64,000 nucleotides of DNA. It comes from an uncultured Piscirickettsiaceae bacterium (GTDB lineage Bacteria > Pseudomonadota > Gammaproteobacteria > Methylococcales > Cycloclasticaceae). The translations under genes and the position numbers were made by a program. Where the stretch lies: the NCBI GenBank assembly GCA_913061075.1, contig CAJXSK010000001.1, positions 248,001 through 312,000 on the forward strand. Direction: 5' to 3'. The notes under the pieces were generated by a model, which was not told the DNA's origin, did no database searches, and worked only from the letters and a program-made list of their open reading frames with translations. Shown here in pieces: positions 49,901 through 59,442 of the stretch; positions within the stretch are counted from its first letter, which is position 1, and the number at the start of each line of letters is the position of its first letter.

Positions 49901-51502
49901 TTACTTTGGGGTTAGTATAGTGTCACGCTTAAAGTTTTTATCATCTGTATTTGGGTAATCTAAGGTGTAGTGTAAACCCCGGCTTTCTTTTCGTTCTAAG
50001 GCGCTATCAATAATCAGTTCGGCTGTTGTTAATAGATTTCTAAGTTCGAGGAAATCACTGGTGACATGGAAGCTACTGTAATATTCAGACACCTCTTTTT
50101 TTAATAGTTCAACTCTGTGTTTGGCACGTTGTAGACGTTTGGTCGTTCTAACAATGCCAACATAATCCCACATAAATTGTCTGAGTTCAGCCCAGTTATG
50201 GGAAACAACAATGGCTTCGTCAGAGCTTATAACCCGAGAATCATCCCACTTTTTTATGTCAGGTAGTTTTGTTTCTTGACTAAATGACTCGGTAATATGC
50301 TTACATGCTTGTCGGGCAAAAACGAGGCACTCTAAAATTGAGTTGCTTGCTAAGCGGTTGGCACCATGTAAGCCAGTAAATGCGGTTTCGCCTATAGCGT
50401 ACAGTCCCTTAATGTCAGTGCAGCCATTCTCATCCGTCATTACGCCGCCACAAGTATAGTGAGCTGCGGGAACAACGGGGATTGGCTCTTTGGCCATATC
50501 AAATCCAAATTCAAGGCAACGTTTATGTAACATCGGAAAATGATTTTTGGTAAATTTTGATGTACGGTGACTCATATCCAAAAAGACAGAATCAATCCCT
50601 AAGCGTTTTATCTCATGGTCAATGGCTCGAGCAACAGTATCCCGAGGGGCGAGCTCTGCTCTTTTGTCAAAGCCGGGCATAAAACGTGAGCCATCGGGCA
50701 ATGTTAATAAACCACCTTCACCACGAACCGCCTCACTGATTAGAAATGATTTTGCCTCAGGGTGAAATAAACACGTTGGATGAAATTGCATAAACTCCAT
50801 ATTGGCTACCCGTGAGCCAGCACGCCATGCCATTGCTATTCCATCGCCGGTTGAAACATCCGGGTTACTTGTATATAAATAAACCTTGCTTGCACCACCG
50901 GTTGCTAACGTAACGCAGGGTGCTTGCATGCTAATAACGGTGTCTTTTTTCGTGTCGAGTACATAACACCCATTAATATGCTTTTGGTCATTTTGTTTAT
51001 GATGATAGGTGACTAAATCAATCACATTGTGATGTTCGAAGATTTTAATGTTCTTTTTTTGAACAGTTAAGTCGCTCAATGATGTTTGTACTTCTTTGCC
51101 TGTTGAATCGTTAGCATGAACAACACGTCTATGTGAATGCCCACCTTCGCGCGATAGGTGTAGTTTCTCTTGCCCTTTAGACGGTTGATCAACTGAAAAT
51201 GCAACATTGTTTTCAATAAGCCAATCAATACTTGCCTTACCGTTTTCTACAACGAGCTCAACAATGGATTCATTTGATAAGCCTGCTCCAGCAATTAACG
51301 TGTCTTTGATATGCGACTGAATAGAATCTTTTTTATCTAAAACAGCTGATATACCGCCTTGTGCATAAAAAGTATTTCCTTCGTTCATGTCGAGCTTTGA
51401 AAGAACAGCAATGTTTAAATGTTCTGGAAGAGATAGGGCCAAGCCGAGTCCGGCGGCACCACTGCCAATTATAATGACATCAAAAGATAACGATTTCTGC
51501 AT
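49901..51502 (-). CDS. nadB: L-aspartate oxidase
   Basis: First enzyme of de novo NAD synthesis, oxidising aspartate to iminoaspartate. It has 533 residues on the minus strand. IIIGSGAAGLGLALSLPE binds FAD; EGNTFYAQGGISAVLD, MEFMQFHPTCLFHP and HGANRLASNSILECLVFARQA follow. It is a paralogue of SdhA, so the SdhA-like blocks are expected. It sits divergent from the rpoE operon, a conserved arrangement in pseudomonads and relatives. The 39-base gap to sdhE has no clear terminator. Confidence 0.96.
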   Translation of the reverse strand: MQKSLSFDVIIIGSGAAGLGLALSLPEHLNIAVLSKLDMNEGNTFYAQGGISAVLDKKDSIQSHIKDTLIAGAGLSNESIVELVVENGKASIDWLIENNVAFSVDQPSKGQEKLHLSREGGHSHRRVVHANDSTGKEVQTSLSDLTVQKKNIKIFEHHNVIDLVTYHHKQNDQKHINGCYVLDTKKDTVISMQAPCVTLATGGASKVYLYTSNPDVSTGDGIAMAWRAGSRVANMEFMQFHPTCLFHPEAKSFLISEAVRGEGGLLTLPDGSRFMPGFDKRAELAPRDTVARAIDHEIKRLGIDSVFLDMSHRTSKFTKNHFPMLHKRCLEFGFDMAKEPIPVVPAAHYTCGGVMTDENGCTDIKGLYAIGETAFTGLHGANRLASNSILECLVFARQACKHITESFSQETKLPDIKKWDDSRVISSDEAIVVSHNWAELRQFMWDYVGIVRTTKRLQRAKHRVELLKKEVSEYYSSFHVTSDFLELRNLLTTAELIIDSALERKESRGLHYTLDYPNTDDKNFKRDTILTPK

Positions 51503-51599
51503 GTTAAATAAGTTGTTGGGGTTAAATATTGCGATGATAATACCAAGCTTGAAGAGATATATTCACGATTTTATTTATAAAAGCATAACAAAACCATTT

Positions 51600-51627
51600 G
51601 TAACTTTTAAACTTAAGGCTAATCTAG
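51600..51627 (+). promoter_or_regulatory. Possible sigma-E autoregulated promoter of rpoE
   Basis: gTAACTT at 51600-51606, followed after 16 bases by TCTAG at 51623-51627, resembles the sigma-E consensus (GGAACTT, then TCTGA/TCTAA). Transcription would begin near 51633, at the first open ATG, which favours translation from the second ATG at 51673. The match to the -35 is partial. Confidence 0.45.
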
Positions 51628-51672
51628 TTTAGAATGAGTTCAAATTCACTAAAATCGACAACACTATTTGCA

Positions 51673-52245
51673 ATGACTAATGAAGATGACCAATTATTGG
51701 TGGAATTAGTCCAGCAAGGAAACAAGAAGGCGTTTGACAAGCTTGTTTTACGCCATCAACAAAAAGTTTTACAGTTAGTCATGCGTTATGTGAAAGACCC
51801 CTCAGAAGCGCAAGATGTTGCTCAAGAGGCGTTTATTAAAACATATCGTGCACTACCGAACTTTAGAGGTGATAGTGCGTTTTATACATGGCTTTATAGA
51901 ATTGCCGTGAATACAGCAAAGAATTATTTAGTATCAAGAGCTAGACGTTTCGTTAATAGTGAAGTCGATGCTGAAGAAGCAGAAACTTATGATGGTGCGT
52001 ATTTGTTAACAGAAGCTGATTCACCAGAACATTTGTTATTAACTGAAGAAATCCGTCTAAAAATTCAGCAAACGATTGAACAATTACCTGATGATTTAAA
52101 AACTGCGATTAGATTAAGGGAGCTAGAAGGGCTTAGTTATGATGAAATTGCCGTTAAAATGGATTGCCCTGTTGGTACTGTTAGATCACGAATATTTAGA
52201 GCACGTGAAGCAATTGATAAAATAATTGAACCTTTATTAAATTAG
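51673..52245 (+). CDS. rpoE: RNA polymerase sigma factor RpoE (AlgU-type)
   Basis: ECF sigma factor for envelope stress. From the ATG at 51673 it has 190 residues, matching E. coli RpoE (191) and AlgU (193), with DDQLLVELVQQGNKKAFDKLVLRHQQKV at the N-terminus. Region 2 includes DPSEAQDVAQEAFIKTYRALPNFRGDSAFYTWLYRIAVNTAKN; region 4 ends with EGLSYDEIAVKMDCPVGTVRSRIFRAREAI. An upstream ATG at 51634 would add 13 residues. It is followed by its anti-sigma operon. Confidence 0.95.
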   Translation: MTNEDDQLLVELVQQGNKKAFDKLVLRHQQKVLQLVMRYVKDPSEAQDVAQEAFIKTYRALPNFRGDSAFYTWLYRIAVNTAKNYLVSRARRFVNSEVDAEEAETYDGAYLLTEADSPEHLLLTEEIRLKIQQTIEQLPDDLKTAIRLRELEGLSYDEIAVKMDCPVGTVRSRIFRAREAIDKIIEPLLN

Positions 52246-52262
52246 CCGGTCTATTTACGCAT

Positions 52263-52769
52263 ATGAAAGAAAAACACTTACAACATGTATCTTCACTACT
52301 AGATGGTGAATTGGGCCCAGAAAATTCCGAACAAACAATTGAAACACTGTGCGATGAAGGTCAAGCTGGCAAAAAATTGGATCGTTATGCGCTTATTGGC
52401 AGTGCGTTACGAGATGAAACAGTTGTTGTTTATGAAGAAGGTTTTTTAGCAAAAGTTCAAAAAGCCCTAGAAGAAGAGCCTGCAGTACTGGCACCTATTC
52501 ATGTTAAAAAGGCGAATAACAAGCCTTATATTGGCGTGGCTGTTGCAGCCTCATTTGCGTTTATTTCGATGATTTTATTTAATGTTTTCCCTGGCCCATC
52601 TAATACTGACTCATTGTCGCCTTATGCTGAAGGCATTCAAATTGAAGACACTCAGGTCGCATTTGAAGATGAGCCTAATAATATAGAATTAGAAGAATAT
52701 CTTAATGCTCAGCGTGATGTTGAACAAAGCTTGAGACCCAAAACACGCTTAGTGGACTTTGAAAAATAA
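52263..52769 (+). CDS. rseA: Anti-sigma-E factor RseA (MucA-like)
   Basis: Inner-membrane anti-sigma factor of 168 residues. The N-terminal domain (KEKHLQHVSSLLDGELGPENSEQTIETL) binds the sigma factor; a single membrane helix lies at about residues 88-108; the C-terminal periplasmic part is acidic. Regulated proteolysis by DegS-type proteases and RseP releases sigma-E. It lies 17 bases after rpoE. Confidence 0.9.
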   Translation: MKEKHLQHVSSLLDGELGPENSEQTIETLCDEGQAGKKLDRYALIGSALRDETVVVYEEGFLAKVQKALEEEPAVLAPIHVKKANNKPYIGVAVAASFAFISMILFNVFPGPSNTDSLSPYAEGIQIEDTQVAFEDEPNNIELEEYLNAQRDVEQSLRPKTRLVDFEK

Positions 52770-52773
52770 CAAC

Positions 52774-52806
52774 AACCTGTTATTCTTTTTACTTCATAGG
52801 TTTTTT
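52774..52806 (+). terminator. Weak terminator-like hairpin between rseA and rseB
   Basis: AACCTGT (52774-52780) pairs with ATAGGTT (52796-52802) including one G-T pair, around a 15-base loop, and runs into six T (52801-52806). It could lower expression of rseB relative to rseA, but it is weak. Confidence 0.35.
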
Positions 52807-52824
52807 ATTTAAGTAACGCTAAGT

Positions 52825-53775
52825 ATGGGTAATAGTCGTTTTCGAAACGCACCTTTTTTTCTTTTTTTTCTTGTCATGTTTGTCTCTTCAGCTGCTCCGG
52901 CTGAAACTTCTCCAAAAAAACTTATAAACAACATATTTCAACCGTCTACACCGAACGACTATTACGCCAGCTATGTAAATATCCGCCCATCAGGGATGCA
53001 GTTTTCAGATGTTTATAGTGGCGTTGTAAATAAAAGGCGGTATAAACGAACTGTTTTATCAGGTGACGTGGATGTTGAGGTGGTCAATTCGCCAATGGCA
53101 GTCAGTTACTACGATGCTAAGACAGAGCAGAAGATTTCTTACCCAAAAGAGTTTCTCAATTCACAACTAGAACTGCTTTCTTCAAGCCTAGAAAAAGCAC
53201 GTAATTATTATTCAATACAGGTCGTTGAAAATGCCGAACGAGTTGCAGAACGTGAGACGTATAGGTTGTCGGTGATGGCTAAATTGCCAGGTCGATACAG
53301 TCGGGTATATTGGATTGATAAAAGCAATTTTATTATATTGAGAGTAGATGTGTTGGATACGGATGGTCAATTAATTGAACGAATAAAGTGCACGTCTCTA
53401 GTCTTTAAAGAGCAAGAGAAACATAAGCTGATAGTATCAAAAGACAAAGAACAATTTTATGAATTAGATGTTCAACTTAAGCCCTTGAGTGAGCGAATAA
53501 AATTAGGGTGGTTGCCAGATGAATACGAAATTGTTAACAGTATCGACGTACTAAATGGCGACGCAATTGAAACGCAGTTTATGTTGAGTGATGGGTTTTC
53601 TAAGATTACAGTGATGATTAACCCTCATCATGCTGTCAGTAGTACTATAGAAGCTAATCATGAGCGTGATGCATGGCAAAAATATGTTATTAATTCTGAT
53701 GGTCAACAGGTGGTTGTTAGTGGGGATGTGCCATTAGCTATTGTTAAAAAAATTGCGACTAATATATCTCGGTAA
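52825..53775 (+). CDS. rseB: Sigma-E regulatory protein RseB (MucB)
   Basis: Periplasmic protein that binds RseA and protects it from cleavage. It has 316 residues. The signal peptide ends near residue 26 (APA before ETSP). The N-terminal domain resembles the LolA/LppX fold (VVNSPMAVSYYDAKTEQKI region), with a C-terminal MucB/RseB domain (LSDGFSKITVMI segment). It lies 55 bases after rseA and five bases before rseC. Confidence 0.92.
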   Translation: MGNSRFRNAPFFLFFLVMFVSSAAPAETSPKKLINNIFQPSTPNDYYASYVNIRPSGMQFSDVYSGVVNKRRYKRTVLSGDVDVEVVNSPMAVSYYDAKTEQKISYPKEFLNSQLELLSSSLEKARNYYSIQVVENAERVAERETYRLSVMAKLPGRYSRVYWIDKSNFIILRVDVLDTDGQLIERIKCTSLVFKEQEKHKLIVSKDKEQFYELDVQLKPLSERIKLGWLPDEYEIVNSIDVLNGDAIETQFMLSDGFSKITVMINPHHAVSSTIEANHERDAWQKYVINSDGQQVVVSGDVPLAIVKKIATNISR

Positions 53776-53780
53776 ATTTT

Positions 53781-54224
53781 ATGATTGAAGAAAATGCAAC
53801 AGTACAGGATATCAATAAGGGAGTTGTTACACTTCAAACAATTAAAAGCAGTGCTTGTGGGGGATGTAAAGAATCTGACACATGCTCGACATCGATTCTT
53901 TCTAAATACTTCGCCAATAAAAGTATCGAATTGAATTTAGATACTGACTTGCCAGTAAAAATTGGTGATTATGTAACAGTTGGACTTGAGGAGCAGGCGC
54001 TTGTTAGGTTAACGGTGCTCATTTATTTTATACCCATTATTGTCATGTTTGTGTTTGCAATATTGGGTACGTTCATTACAGATTATTTGAACATCACGAA
54101 CGAGCTGTTGATTATAGCGTTTGCTTTAATAGGCTTGGGTGGTTCGTTTATAGGCTTGAAAAAATTTGGTAGTTACTTTTTTAATCTAGATAAACTTAAC
54201 CCCGTTGTGTTGAAAATCAATTAA
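53781..54224 (+). CDS. rseC: SoxR-reducing system protein RseC (MucC)
   Basis: Inner-membrane protein of 147 residues. The N-terminal part has the cysteine cluster SACGGCKESDTCS; two membrane helices lie at about 73-96 and 102-124. The RseC/MucC family modulates sigma-E in some bacteria and reduces SoxR in others. It is in its usual place between rseB and mucD. Confidence 0.93.
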   Translation: MIEENATVQDINKGVVTLQTIKSSACGGCKESDTCSTSILSKYFANKSIELNLDTDLPVKIGDYVTVGLEEQALVRLTVLIYFIPIIVMFVFAILGTFITDYLNITNELLIIAFALIGLGGSFIGLKKFGSYFFNLDKLNPVVLKIN

Positions 54225-54273
54225 GCGACCCCATTTATTTTTAATGAGACTTATAAGTATGGAGAGCAATTTA

Positions 54274-55689
54274 ATGTTTAAACAGTTAAAAAATAGTTAC
54301 CTTCTGGTCGTAATGTCACTTTTGTTTGTGGTAAATACAAGTATAGCTAATGGTTTGCCAGACTTTACAACATTGGTTGAAAATCATAGTAATGCCGTTG
54401 TGAACATTAGTACTACAGAAAAACCAAAGAATGTTCGCAGTTCTGTACCGCCTAATGGACTACAGTTGCCAGAAAATGGCCAATATAATGATCTGTTTAA
54501 GCACTTTTTCGGGGCACCAGGGCAACAAAGAAGACCCCAGCGTGAGGCACATTCATTAGGGTCAGGTTTTATTATTTCTGAAGATGGTTATTTGTTAACT
54601 AATCATCATGTTGTAAAAAATGCAGATGAAATTATTGTGCGTTTCCAAGATCGTCGTGAACTTAAAGCAACGTTAATTGGTAGTGATGAGCGTACAGATG
54701 TTGCATTATTAAAAGTTGAGGCGAAGGGTTTACCGGTTTTAAAATTCGGTTCATCAAAAAACCTTAAAGTTGGTGAGTGGGTATTTGCAATAGGCTCGCC
54801 TTTTGGTTTTGATAGTAGCGTTACTGCGGGCATTGTTAGTGCGAAAGGGCGTAGTTTACCGCAAGAAAATTACGTGCCTTTTATTCAAACGGATGTGGCT
54901 ATAAACCCTGGAAATTCTGGTGGCCCTTTATTTAATTTAAAAGGTGAAGTGGTCGGTATTAATTCACAAATATATAGCCGATCGGGTGGCTTTATGGGCT
55001 TGTCTTTTGCCATACCGATTGATGTTGCTATGAATGTCAGCAATCAGCTTAAACAATCTGGCCGTGTTAATCGAGGTTGGCTTGGCGTACGGATTCAAGA
55101 TGTGACACGTGAATTAGCCGAGTCATTTGATATGGACAAGCCTCATGGTGCTTTGATTTCTCAAATTATCCCTAATAGCCCAGCAGAAAAAGCAGGGCTA
55201 TTAACAGGCGATATTATTATCGAATTTAATGGAAATGTTGTTAACAGGTCTTCTTCATTACCGCCACTCGTTGGTTCTACCAATATTTCAGATAAAGCGC
55301 GTGTCAAAATTATCAGAAATAAAAAAACCAAAAAAATAAACGTTAAATTAGAAAGTTTGCCAGATGATAATGTTGCTGAACCCACAATACCAGCACCTGT
55401 GAAAAAGAAATCAGATAACTTGTTAGGCATGTCTGTTATTGATTTAACAGATAAAATGCGCAGTCAATTTGATATCAAACGTTTTGGTGTTCTAGTAAAG
55501 CAGACTGAAAAAGGGGCTGGTGAGAAGGCAGGGATTCGACGTGGCGATCTTATTATGCAATTTAACGGTGTGAACGTAAAAGATGTTAAACACCTAAGTA
55601 AATTAGTTAAAAAAGCTGCAAATTCTAAGTATGTGCCGGTTTTAATTCATAGGCAAGGTAATCCAATATTTCTCGCGTTGAAAAAATAA
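54274..55689 (+). CDS. mucD: Periplasmic serine protease DegP/MucD
   Basis: Trypsin-like HtrA protease/chaperone. From the ATG at 54274 it has 471 residues; GGAGAG lies seven bases upstream, better than for the ATGs at 54244 and 54259. The signal peptide ends near residue 25. The catalytic triad His is near 110 (LLTNHHVV), Asp near 140 (DERTDVALL), Ser near 214 (NPGNSGGPLF). Two PDZ domains follow, from about 255 and 385. It closes the rpoE-mucABCD-type operon before lepA. Confidence 0.95.
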   Translation: MFKQLKNSYLLVVMSLLFVVNTSIANGLPDFTTLVENHSNAVVNISTTEKPKNVRSSVPPNGLQLPENGQYNDLFKHFFGAPGQQRRPQREAHSLGSGFIISEDGYLLTNHHVVKNADEIIVRFQDRRELKATLIGSDERTDVALLKVEAKGLPVLKFGSSKNLKVGEWVFAIGSPFGFDSSVTAGIVSAKGRSLPQENYVPFIQTDVAINPGNSGGPLFNLKGEVVGINSQIYSRSGGFMGLSFAIPIDVAMNVSNQLKQSGRVNRGWLGVRIQDVTRELAESFDMDKPHGALISQIIPNSPAEKAGLLTGDIIIEFNGNVVNRSSSLPPLVGSTNISDKARVKIIRNKKTKKINVKLESLPDDNVAEPTIPAPVKKKSDNLLGMSVIDLTDKMRSQFDIKRFGVLVKQTEKGAGEKAGIRRGDLIMQFNGVNVKDVKHLSKLVKKAANSKYVPVLIHRQGNPIFLALKK

Positions 55690-55713
55690 AGGGTACAATA
55701 GCGGCATAAAAAT

Positions 55714-55737
55714 AAACGCCTCATTTGAGGCGTTTTT
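55714..55737 (+). terminator. Strong hairpin just before lepA
   Basis: AAACGCCTC (55714-55722) pairs with GAGGCGTTT (55727-55735) around an ATTT loop and is followed by two further T. It is a classic rho-independent terminator and ends the mucD operon. The T-run ends five bases before the lepA ATG at 55743. Confidence 0.75.
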
Positions 55738-55742
55738 AATTG

Positions 55743-57557
55743 ATGAGAATTACTGTGCCAGATATTAATTTAACAAGAAATTTTTCAATTATTGCACATA
55801 TTGATCATGGTAAATCTACACTTGCAGATCGTTTGATTCATATGTGTGGCGGTTTAAGTGATCGTGAAATGGAAGAACAAGTACTTGATTCCATGGATAT
55901 TGAGCGTGAACGTGGCATTACCATTAAGGCGCAAAGTGTCACACTAAATTACACGGCTGAAGATGGGTTGATCTATAGGTTGAATTTTATTGACACACCG
56001 GGCCATGTCGATTTTTCTTACGAAGTATCACGTTCTTTAGCTGCTTGTGAAGGTGCGCTGTTAGTCGTGGATGCAGCGCAAGGTGTGGAAGCCCAGAGTG
56101 TTGCTAATTGTTATACCGCTATAGAGTTAGGGCTAGAAGTTTTACCTATTCTAAATAAGATTGATTTACCTTCAGCCGAACCGGATCGCGTTGCCGAAGA
56201 AATTGAAGAAATTATAGGAATTGAAGCCCTCGAAGCGCCACATATTAGTGCTAAAACAGGCGTTGGTGTAGATCTCGTTTTAGAACAAATAGTTAAACAT
56301 GTTCCTGCGCCGGTTGGTAATCCTGATGCGCCATTACAGGCACTTATTATTGACTCATGGTTTGATAATTACTTAGGTGTTGTTTCTTTGATTCGAGTGG
56401 TTAATGGCACGATTAAAAAGAAACAAAAAATTAAAATGATGTCTTCTAATGATATTCACTTAGTTGACCAAGTCGGTGTGTTTAATCCTAAACGAGAAGT
56501 TCTTGATGCTCTATACCCAGGTGATGTTGGGTTTATGGTGGCAGGCATTAAAGATATATACGGGGCGCCAGTAGGGGACACCATAACGTTGTCTAATAAT
56601 CCAGCTGATGCATCTTTAGCGGGATTTAAAAAAGTACAAGCACGTGTTTTTGCTGGATTGTTTCCATCCAGTTCCGTTGATTATGAGAATCTCCGTGAAG
56701 CACTGAATAAGTTAAAACTCAATGATGCGTCCTTAAATTATGAACCTGAAACATCAGATGCATTAGGGTTTGGCTTTCGGTGCGGTTTTTTGGGGATGCT
56801 GCATATGGAGATTATTCAAGAACGCTTAGAACGTGAATACGATTTAGATTTAATTACAACGGCACCGACTGTTATTTATCAGGTGCTAACCCATAAGGGG
56901 GACTTGGTGGAAGTAGATAATCCAGCCAAACTTCCTGATATTTCAACCGTTAATGAAATACGCGAGCCAATTATTGAGGCACATATTCTCGTTCCTCAAG
57001 AATATTTGGGAAATGTGATTACTTTATGTACGGAAAAACGTGGCGTTCAAACAAAATTGCAATATATGGGTAAGCAAGTATCACTCAGTTATGAAATGCC
57101 AATGAGTGAAGTTGTTCTAGACTTTTTTGATCGATTGAAGTCAGTGAGCAGAGGCTATGCATCTTTTGAATATGAATTTAGGCGTTTTCAGCATGAGCCT
57201 TTGGTTAAATTAGATATATTAATTAATGGTGATCGAGTAGATGCCTTATCGTTGATTGTTCATCAAGATATCAGCCAAAATAGAGGCAGGGAGTTAGTTG
57301 AAAAAATGAAAGAACTGATTCCACGGCAAATGTTTGAAATAGCAATTCAAGCGGCGATAGGCTCGAAAATTATTGCGCGCTCTACCGTTAAAGCACTTAG
57401 GAAAAATGTGACAGCTAAATGTTACGGTGGTGATATTTCAAGAAAACGAAAATTACTTGAGAAACAAAAAGCAGGTAAAAAACGTATGAAGCAGGTGGGC
57501 AATGTTGAAATTCCACAAGATGCATTCTTGGCTGTTTTAAAACTAGGTAGTGATTAA
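55743..57557 (+). CDS. lepA: Elongation factor 4 (LepA)
   Basis: Translational GTPase of 604 residues. Switch and P-loop motifs: [27 protein letters not shown] and ILNKIDLP. The C-terminal domain includes [13 protein letters not shown] and the unique tail with [36 protein letters not shown]. The ATG at 55743 (or GTG at 55755) lies almost directly after the hairpin, so no ribosome site is seen. A TTG at 55740 is also open. Confidence 0.97.
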   Translation: MRITVPDINLTRNFSIIAHIDHGKSTLADRLIHMCGGLSDREMEEQVLDSMDIERERGITIKAQSVTLNYTAEDGLIYRLNFIDTPGHVDFSYEVSRSLAACEGALLVVDAAQGVEAQSVANCYTAIELGLEVLPILNKIDLPSAEPDRVAEEIEEIIGIEALEAPHISAKTGVGVDLVLEQIVKHVPAPVGNPDAPLQALIIDSWFDNYLGVVSLIRVVNGTIKKKQKIKMMSSNDIHLVDQVGVFNPKREVLDALYPGDVGFMVAGIKDIYGAPVGDTITLSNNPADASLAGFKKVQARVFAGLFPSSSVDYENLREALNKLKLNDASLNYEPETSDALGFGFRCGFLGMLHMEIIQERLEREYDLDLITTAPTVIYQVLTHKGDLVEVDNPAKLPDISTVNEIREPIIEAHILVPQEYLGNVITLCTEKRGVQTKLQYMGKQVSLSYEMPMSEVVLDFFDRLKSVSRGYASFEYEFRRFQHEPLVKLDILINGDRVDALSLIVHQDISQNRGRELVEKMKELIPRQMFEIAIQAAIGSKIIARSTVKALRKNVTAKCYGGDISRKRKLLEKQKAGKKRMKQVGNVEIPQDAFLAVLKLGSD

Positions 57558-57568
57558 AGGAGTTTACA

Positions 57569-58336
57569 ATGCATTTTGATTTTTCAGCGGCGTTAACGCT
57601 AGCGACATTTGTAACCGGTATTATATCGGGCGTATATTTGTTGTTGCAGATAAAAAATAAAGACGTCTTAGATGAACGTAAAGAACCTTTATTAGTTGAG
57701 TATTCAAAGTCTTTTTTCCCTGTTTTGTTGTTTGTTCTAGTGCTACGCTCGTTTATTGTTGAGCCGTTTAAAATCCCTTCTAGTTCTATGATGCCAAGTT
57801 TATTGATTGGTGATTTCATCTTGGTAAATAAATTTACTTACGGTGTTCGTTTGCCCGTCATTAATACCAAAGTGACTGAAGGCAGTTTGCCAAAAAGAGG
57901 CGATGTTATGGTGTTTCGCTATCCAAAAGATGAATCGTTAGATTACATAAAGAGGGTGATAGGCTTACCTGGCGACAAAGTTGCTTATTTTGATAAATAC
58001 ATCTATATCAATGGTGAGAAATTCAACCAAGACGATTTAGGGTTGTACCAAGGTGTTGGGCAAGGGTCGAATATGACGAATGCTTTGCATAAACTGGAAA
58101 AAATGCCAAACCTTGAACATGAAATATTGGTAATGGATGAGCGCCCATCTATTGAAGGTGAGACGGTTGTGCCTGAAGGGGAGTACTTCATGATGGGTGA
58201 TAATAGAGATAACAGTAACGATAGCCGTTATTGGGGAACAGTGCCTGAAGCTAATATTGTTGGTAAGGCTTTTATGATATGGATGAATTGGGATGGTGGT
58301 ATAAGTTGGTCAAGGTTAGGTACATCAATCAAGTAA
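57569..58336 (+). CDS. lepB: Signal peptidase I
   Basis: Inner-membrane serine-lysine protease that removes signal peptides. It has 255 residues. Two N-terminal membrane helices are followed by the catalytic Ser near 72 (IPSSSMMPSLLIGD) and Lys near 127 (LDYIKRVIGLPGD). The GDNRDNSNDSRYWG motif is intact. AAAGGAG precedes the ATG. It is in the conserved lepA-lepB-rnc-era order. Confidence 0.96.
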   Translation: MHFDFSAALTLATFVTGIISGVYLLLQIKNKDVLDERKEPLLVEYSKSFFPVLLFVLVLRSFIVEPFKIPSSSMMPSLLIGDFILVNKFTYGVRLPVINTKVTEGSLPKRGDVMVFRYPKDESLDYIKRVIGLPGDKVAYFDKYIYINGEKFNQDDLGLYQGVGQGSNMTNALHKLEKMPNLEHEILVMDERPSIEGETVVPEGEYFMMGDNRDNSNDSRYWGTVPEANIVGKAFMIWMNWDGGISWSRLGTSIK

Positions 58337-58385
58337 GCTATACTGTTATTGGTGTAACTGTATTTAATTAATAAATGGATAGAAT

Positions 58386-58754
58386 ATGAAACAGAACAAA
58401 CAACAAGGGTTCACGTTTATCGGCTTGGTTATCGTTTTAGGTTTTGTGGGCATGGTGGTATTTAGTGTGCTTAAGGTTTTTCCTATCTATATGGAACACT
58501 TGTCGGTTAAGAAAGCATTAGAATCGTTAGAAACTGACCCGGCCATTAGATCAATGTCTACCGCGGCGATAAAAGATAAACTAGAGAAAAAGTTTAATGT
58601 AAACCAAGTGACCAGCGTTGACCGTAAAACGATTAAAGTTCAACGAGGCACGGGAGATTTAAAAGTTGATGTTACCTATGAAGTGCGTGAAGACTACATG
58701 GGGAATGTGGATATCGTCTTATCGTTTAGTGATAACTTTATTGTTAACTTATAA
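58386..58754 (+). CDS. DUF4845 family membrane-anchored protein
   Basis: A 122-residue protein with one N-terminal helix starting QGFTFIGLVIVLGFVGMVVF, like a type IV pilin start (Gly-Phe-Thr). The rest is a small periplasmic domain. DUF4845 members lie between lepB and rnc in many gammaproteobacteria. Function unknown. Whether it is processed by prepilin peptidase is not shown. Confidence 0.85.
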   Translation: MKQNKQQGFTFIGLVIVLGFVGMVVFSVLKVFPIYMEHLSVKKALESLETDPAIRSMSTAAIKDKLEKKFNVNQVTSVDRKTIKVQRGTGDLKVDVTYEVREDYMGNVDIVLSFSDNFIVNL

Positions 58755-58767
58755 GCATTAAAATACA

Positions 58768-59442
58768 TTGAGTTTTAATTCAGATCGTCTTCAACAAAAA
58801 CTCGGTATTAAGTTTGGCCGTACAGATTTTTTGGAGCAGGCATTAACACATCGTAGTGTTGGCCACAGTAATAATGAGCGCCTTGAGTTTTTAGGTGATT
58901 CAATATTAGGGTTTGTTATAGCTGAAAAAATATATCAACAATTCCCCAACGCTGACGAAGGCGTTTTAAGTAGGCTTCGGGCCAGTTTGGTTAATGGTGA
59001 AACGCTAGCTGAGTTAGCTACGGAGCACCAGGTTGGTGAAGAATTAGTGCTTGGGCAAGGGGAGCTAAAAAGTGGCGGGCGTCGTAGAAAGTCAATATTA
59101 TCTGATGCATTTGAAGCGATTATTGGGGCGCTTTATTTAGACCAAGGCTTTGCTAACACTAAAACTTGGCTTTTATCTGTGTTTGAAAAAAAGCTAGATA
59201 ACTTATCGGTTGAAACAGCAGATAAAGACCCTAAAACTAAACTTCAAGAACACCTACAATCGTGTGGACTAAGCGTACCAGCGTATACAGTTATTTCTAC
59301 AACAGGTGCAGACCACGATCAAATTTTTCAAATAAAATGTGTTGTTTCTGGTATTAAAGAGCCTATATTTTCTAAGGCTAATTCCCGGAAAAAAGCAGAA
59401 CAAAAGACGGCCTTAAAAGCCCTTAAAATACTCAATGTCTAA
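58768..59442 (+). CDS. rnc: Ribonuclease III
   Basis: Double-stranded RNA endonuclease of 224 residues that processes rRNA and mRNA. The signature NERLEFLGDSILGFVIAE holds the catalytic acidic residues, and a second acidic site follows in LSDAFEAIIGALYLDQG. A C-terminal double-stranded RNA-binding domain (DPKTKLQEHLQSCGL to KKAEQKTALKAL) is present. The start is TTG at 58768. It overlaps era by eight bases. Confidence 0.97.
   Translation: MSFNSDRLQQKLGIKFGRTDFLEQALTHRSVGHSNNERLEFLGDSILGFVIAEKIYQQFPNADEGVLSRLRASLVNGETLAELATEHQVGEELVLGQGELKSGGRRRKSILSDAFEAIIGALYLDQGFANTKTWLLSVFEKKLDNLSVETADKDPKTKLQEHLQSCGLSVPAYTVISTTGADHDQIFQIKCVVSGIKEPIFSKANSRKKAEQKTALKALKILNV

Noticed and set aside
54224-54232. 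AGCGACCCC after rseC as a second copy of the element before suf
   Set aside because: Only nine bases are shared and there is no inverted structure; it was kept as a comment in the suf-element finding but not called as a repeat.
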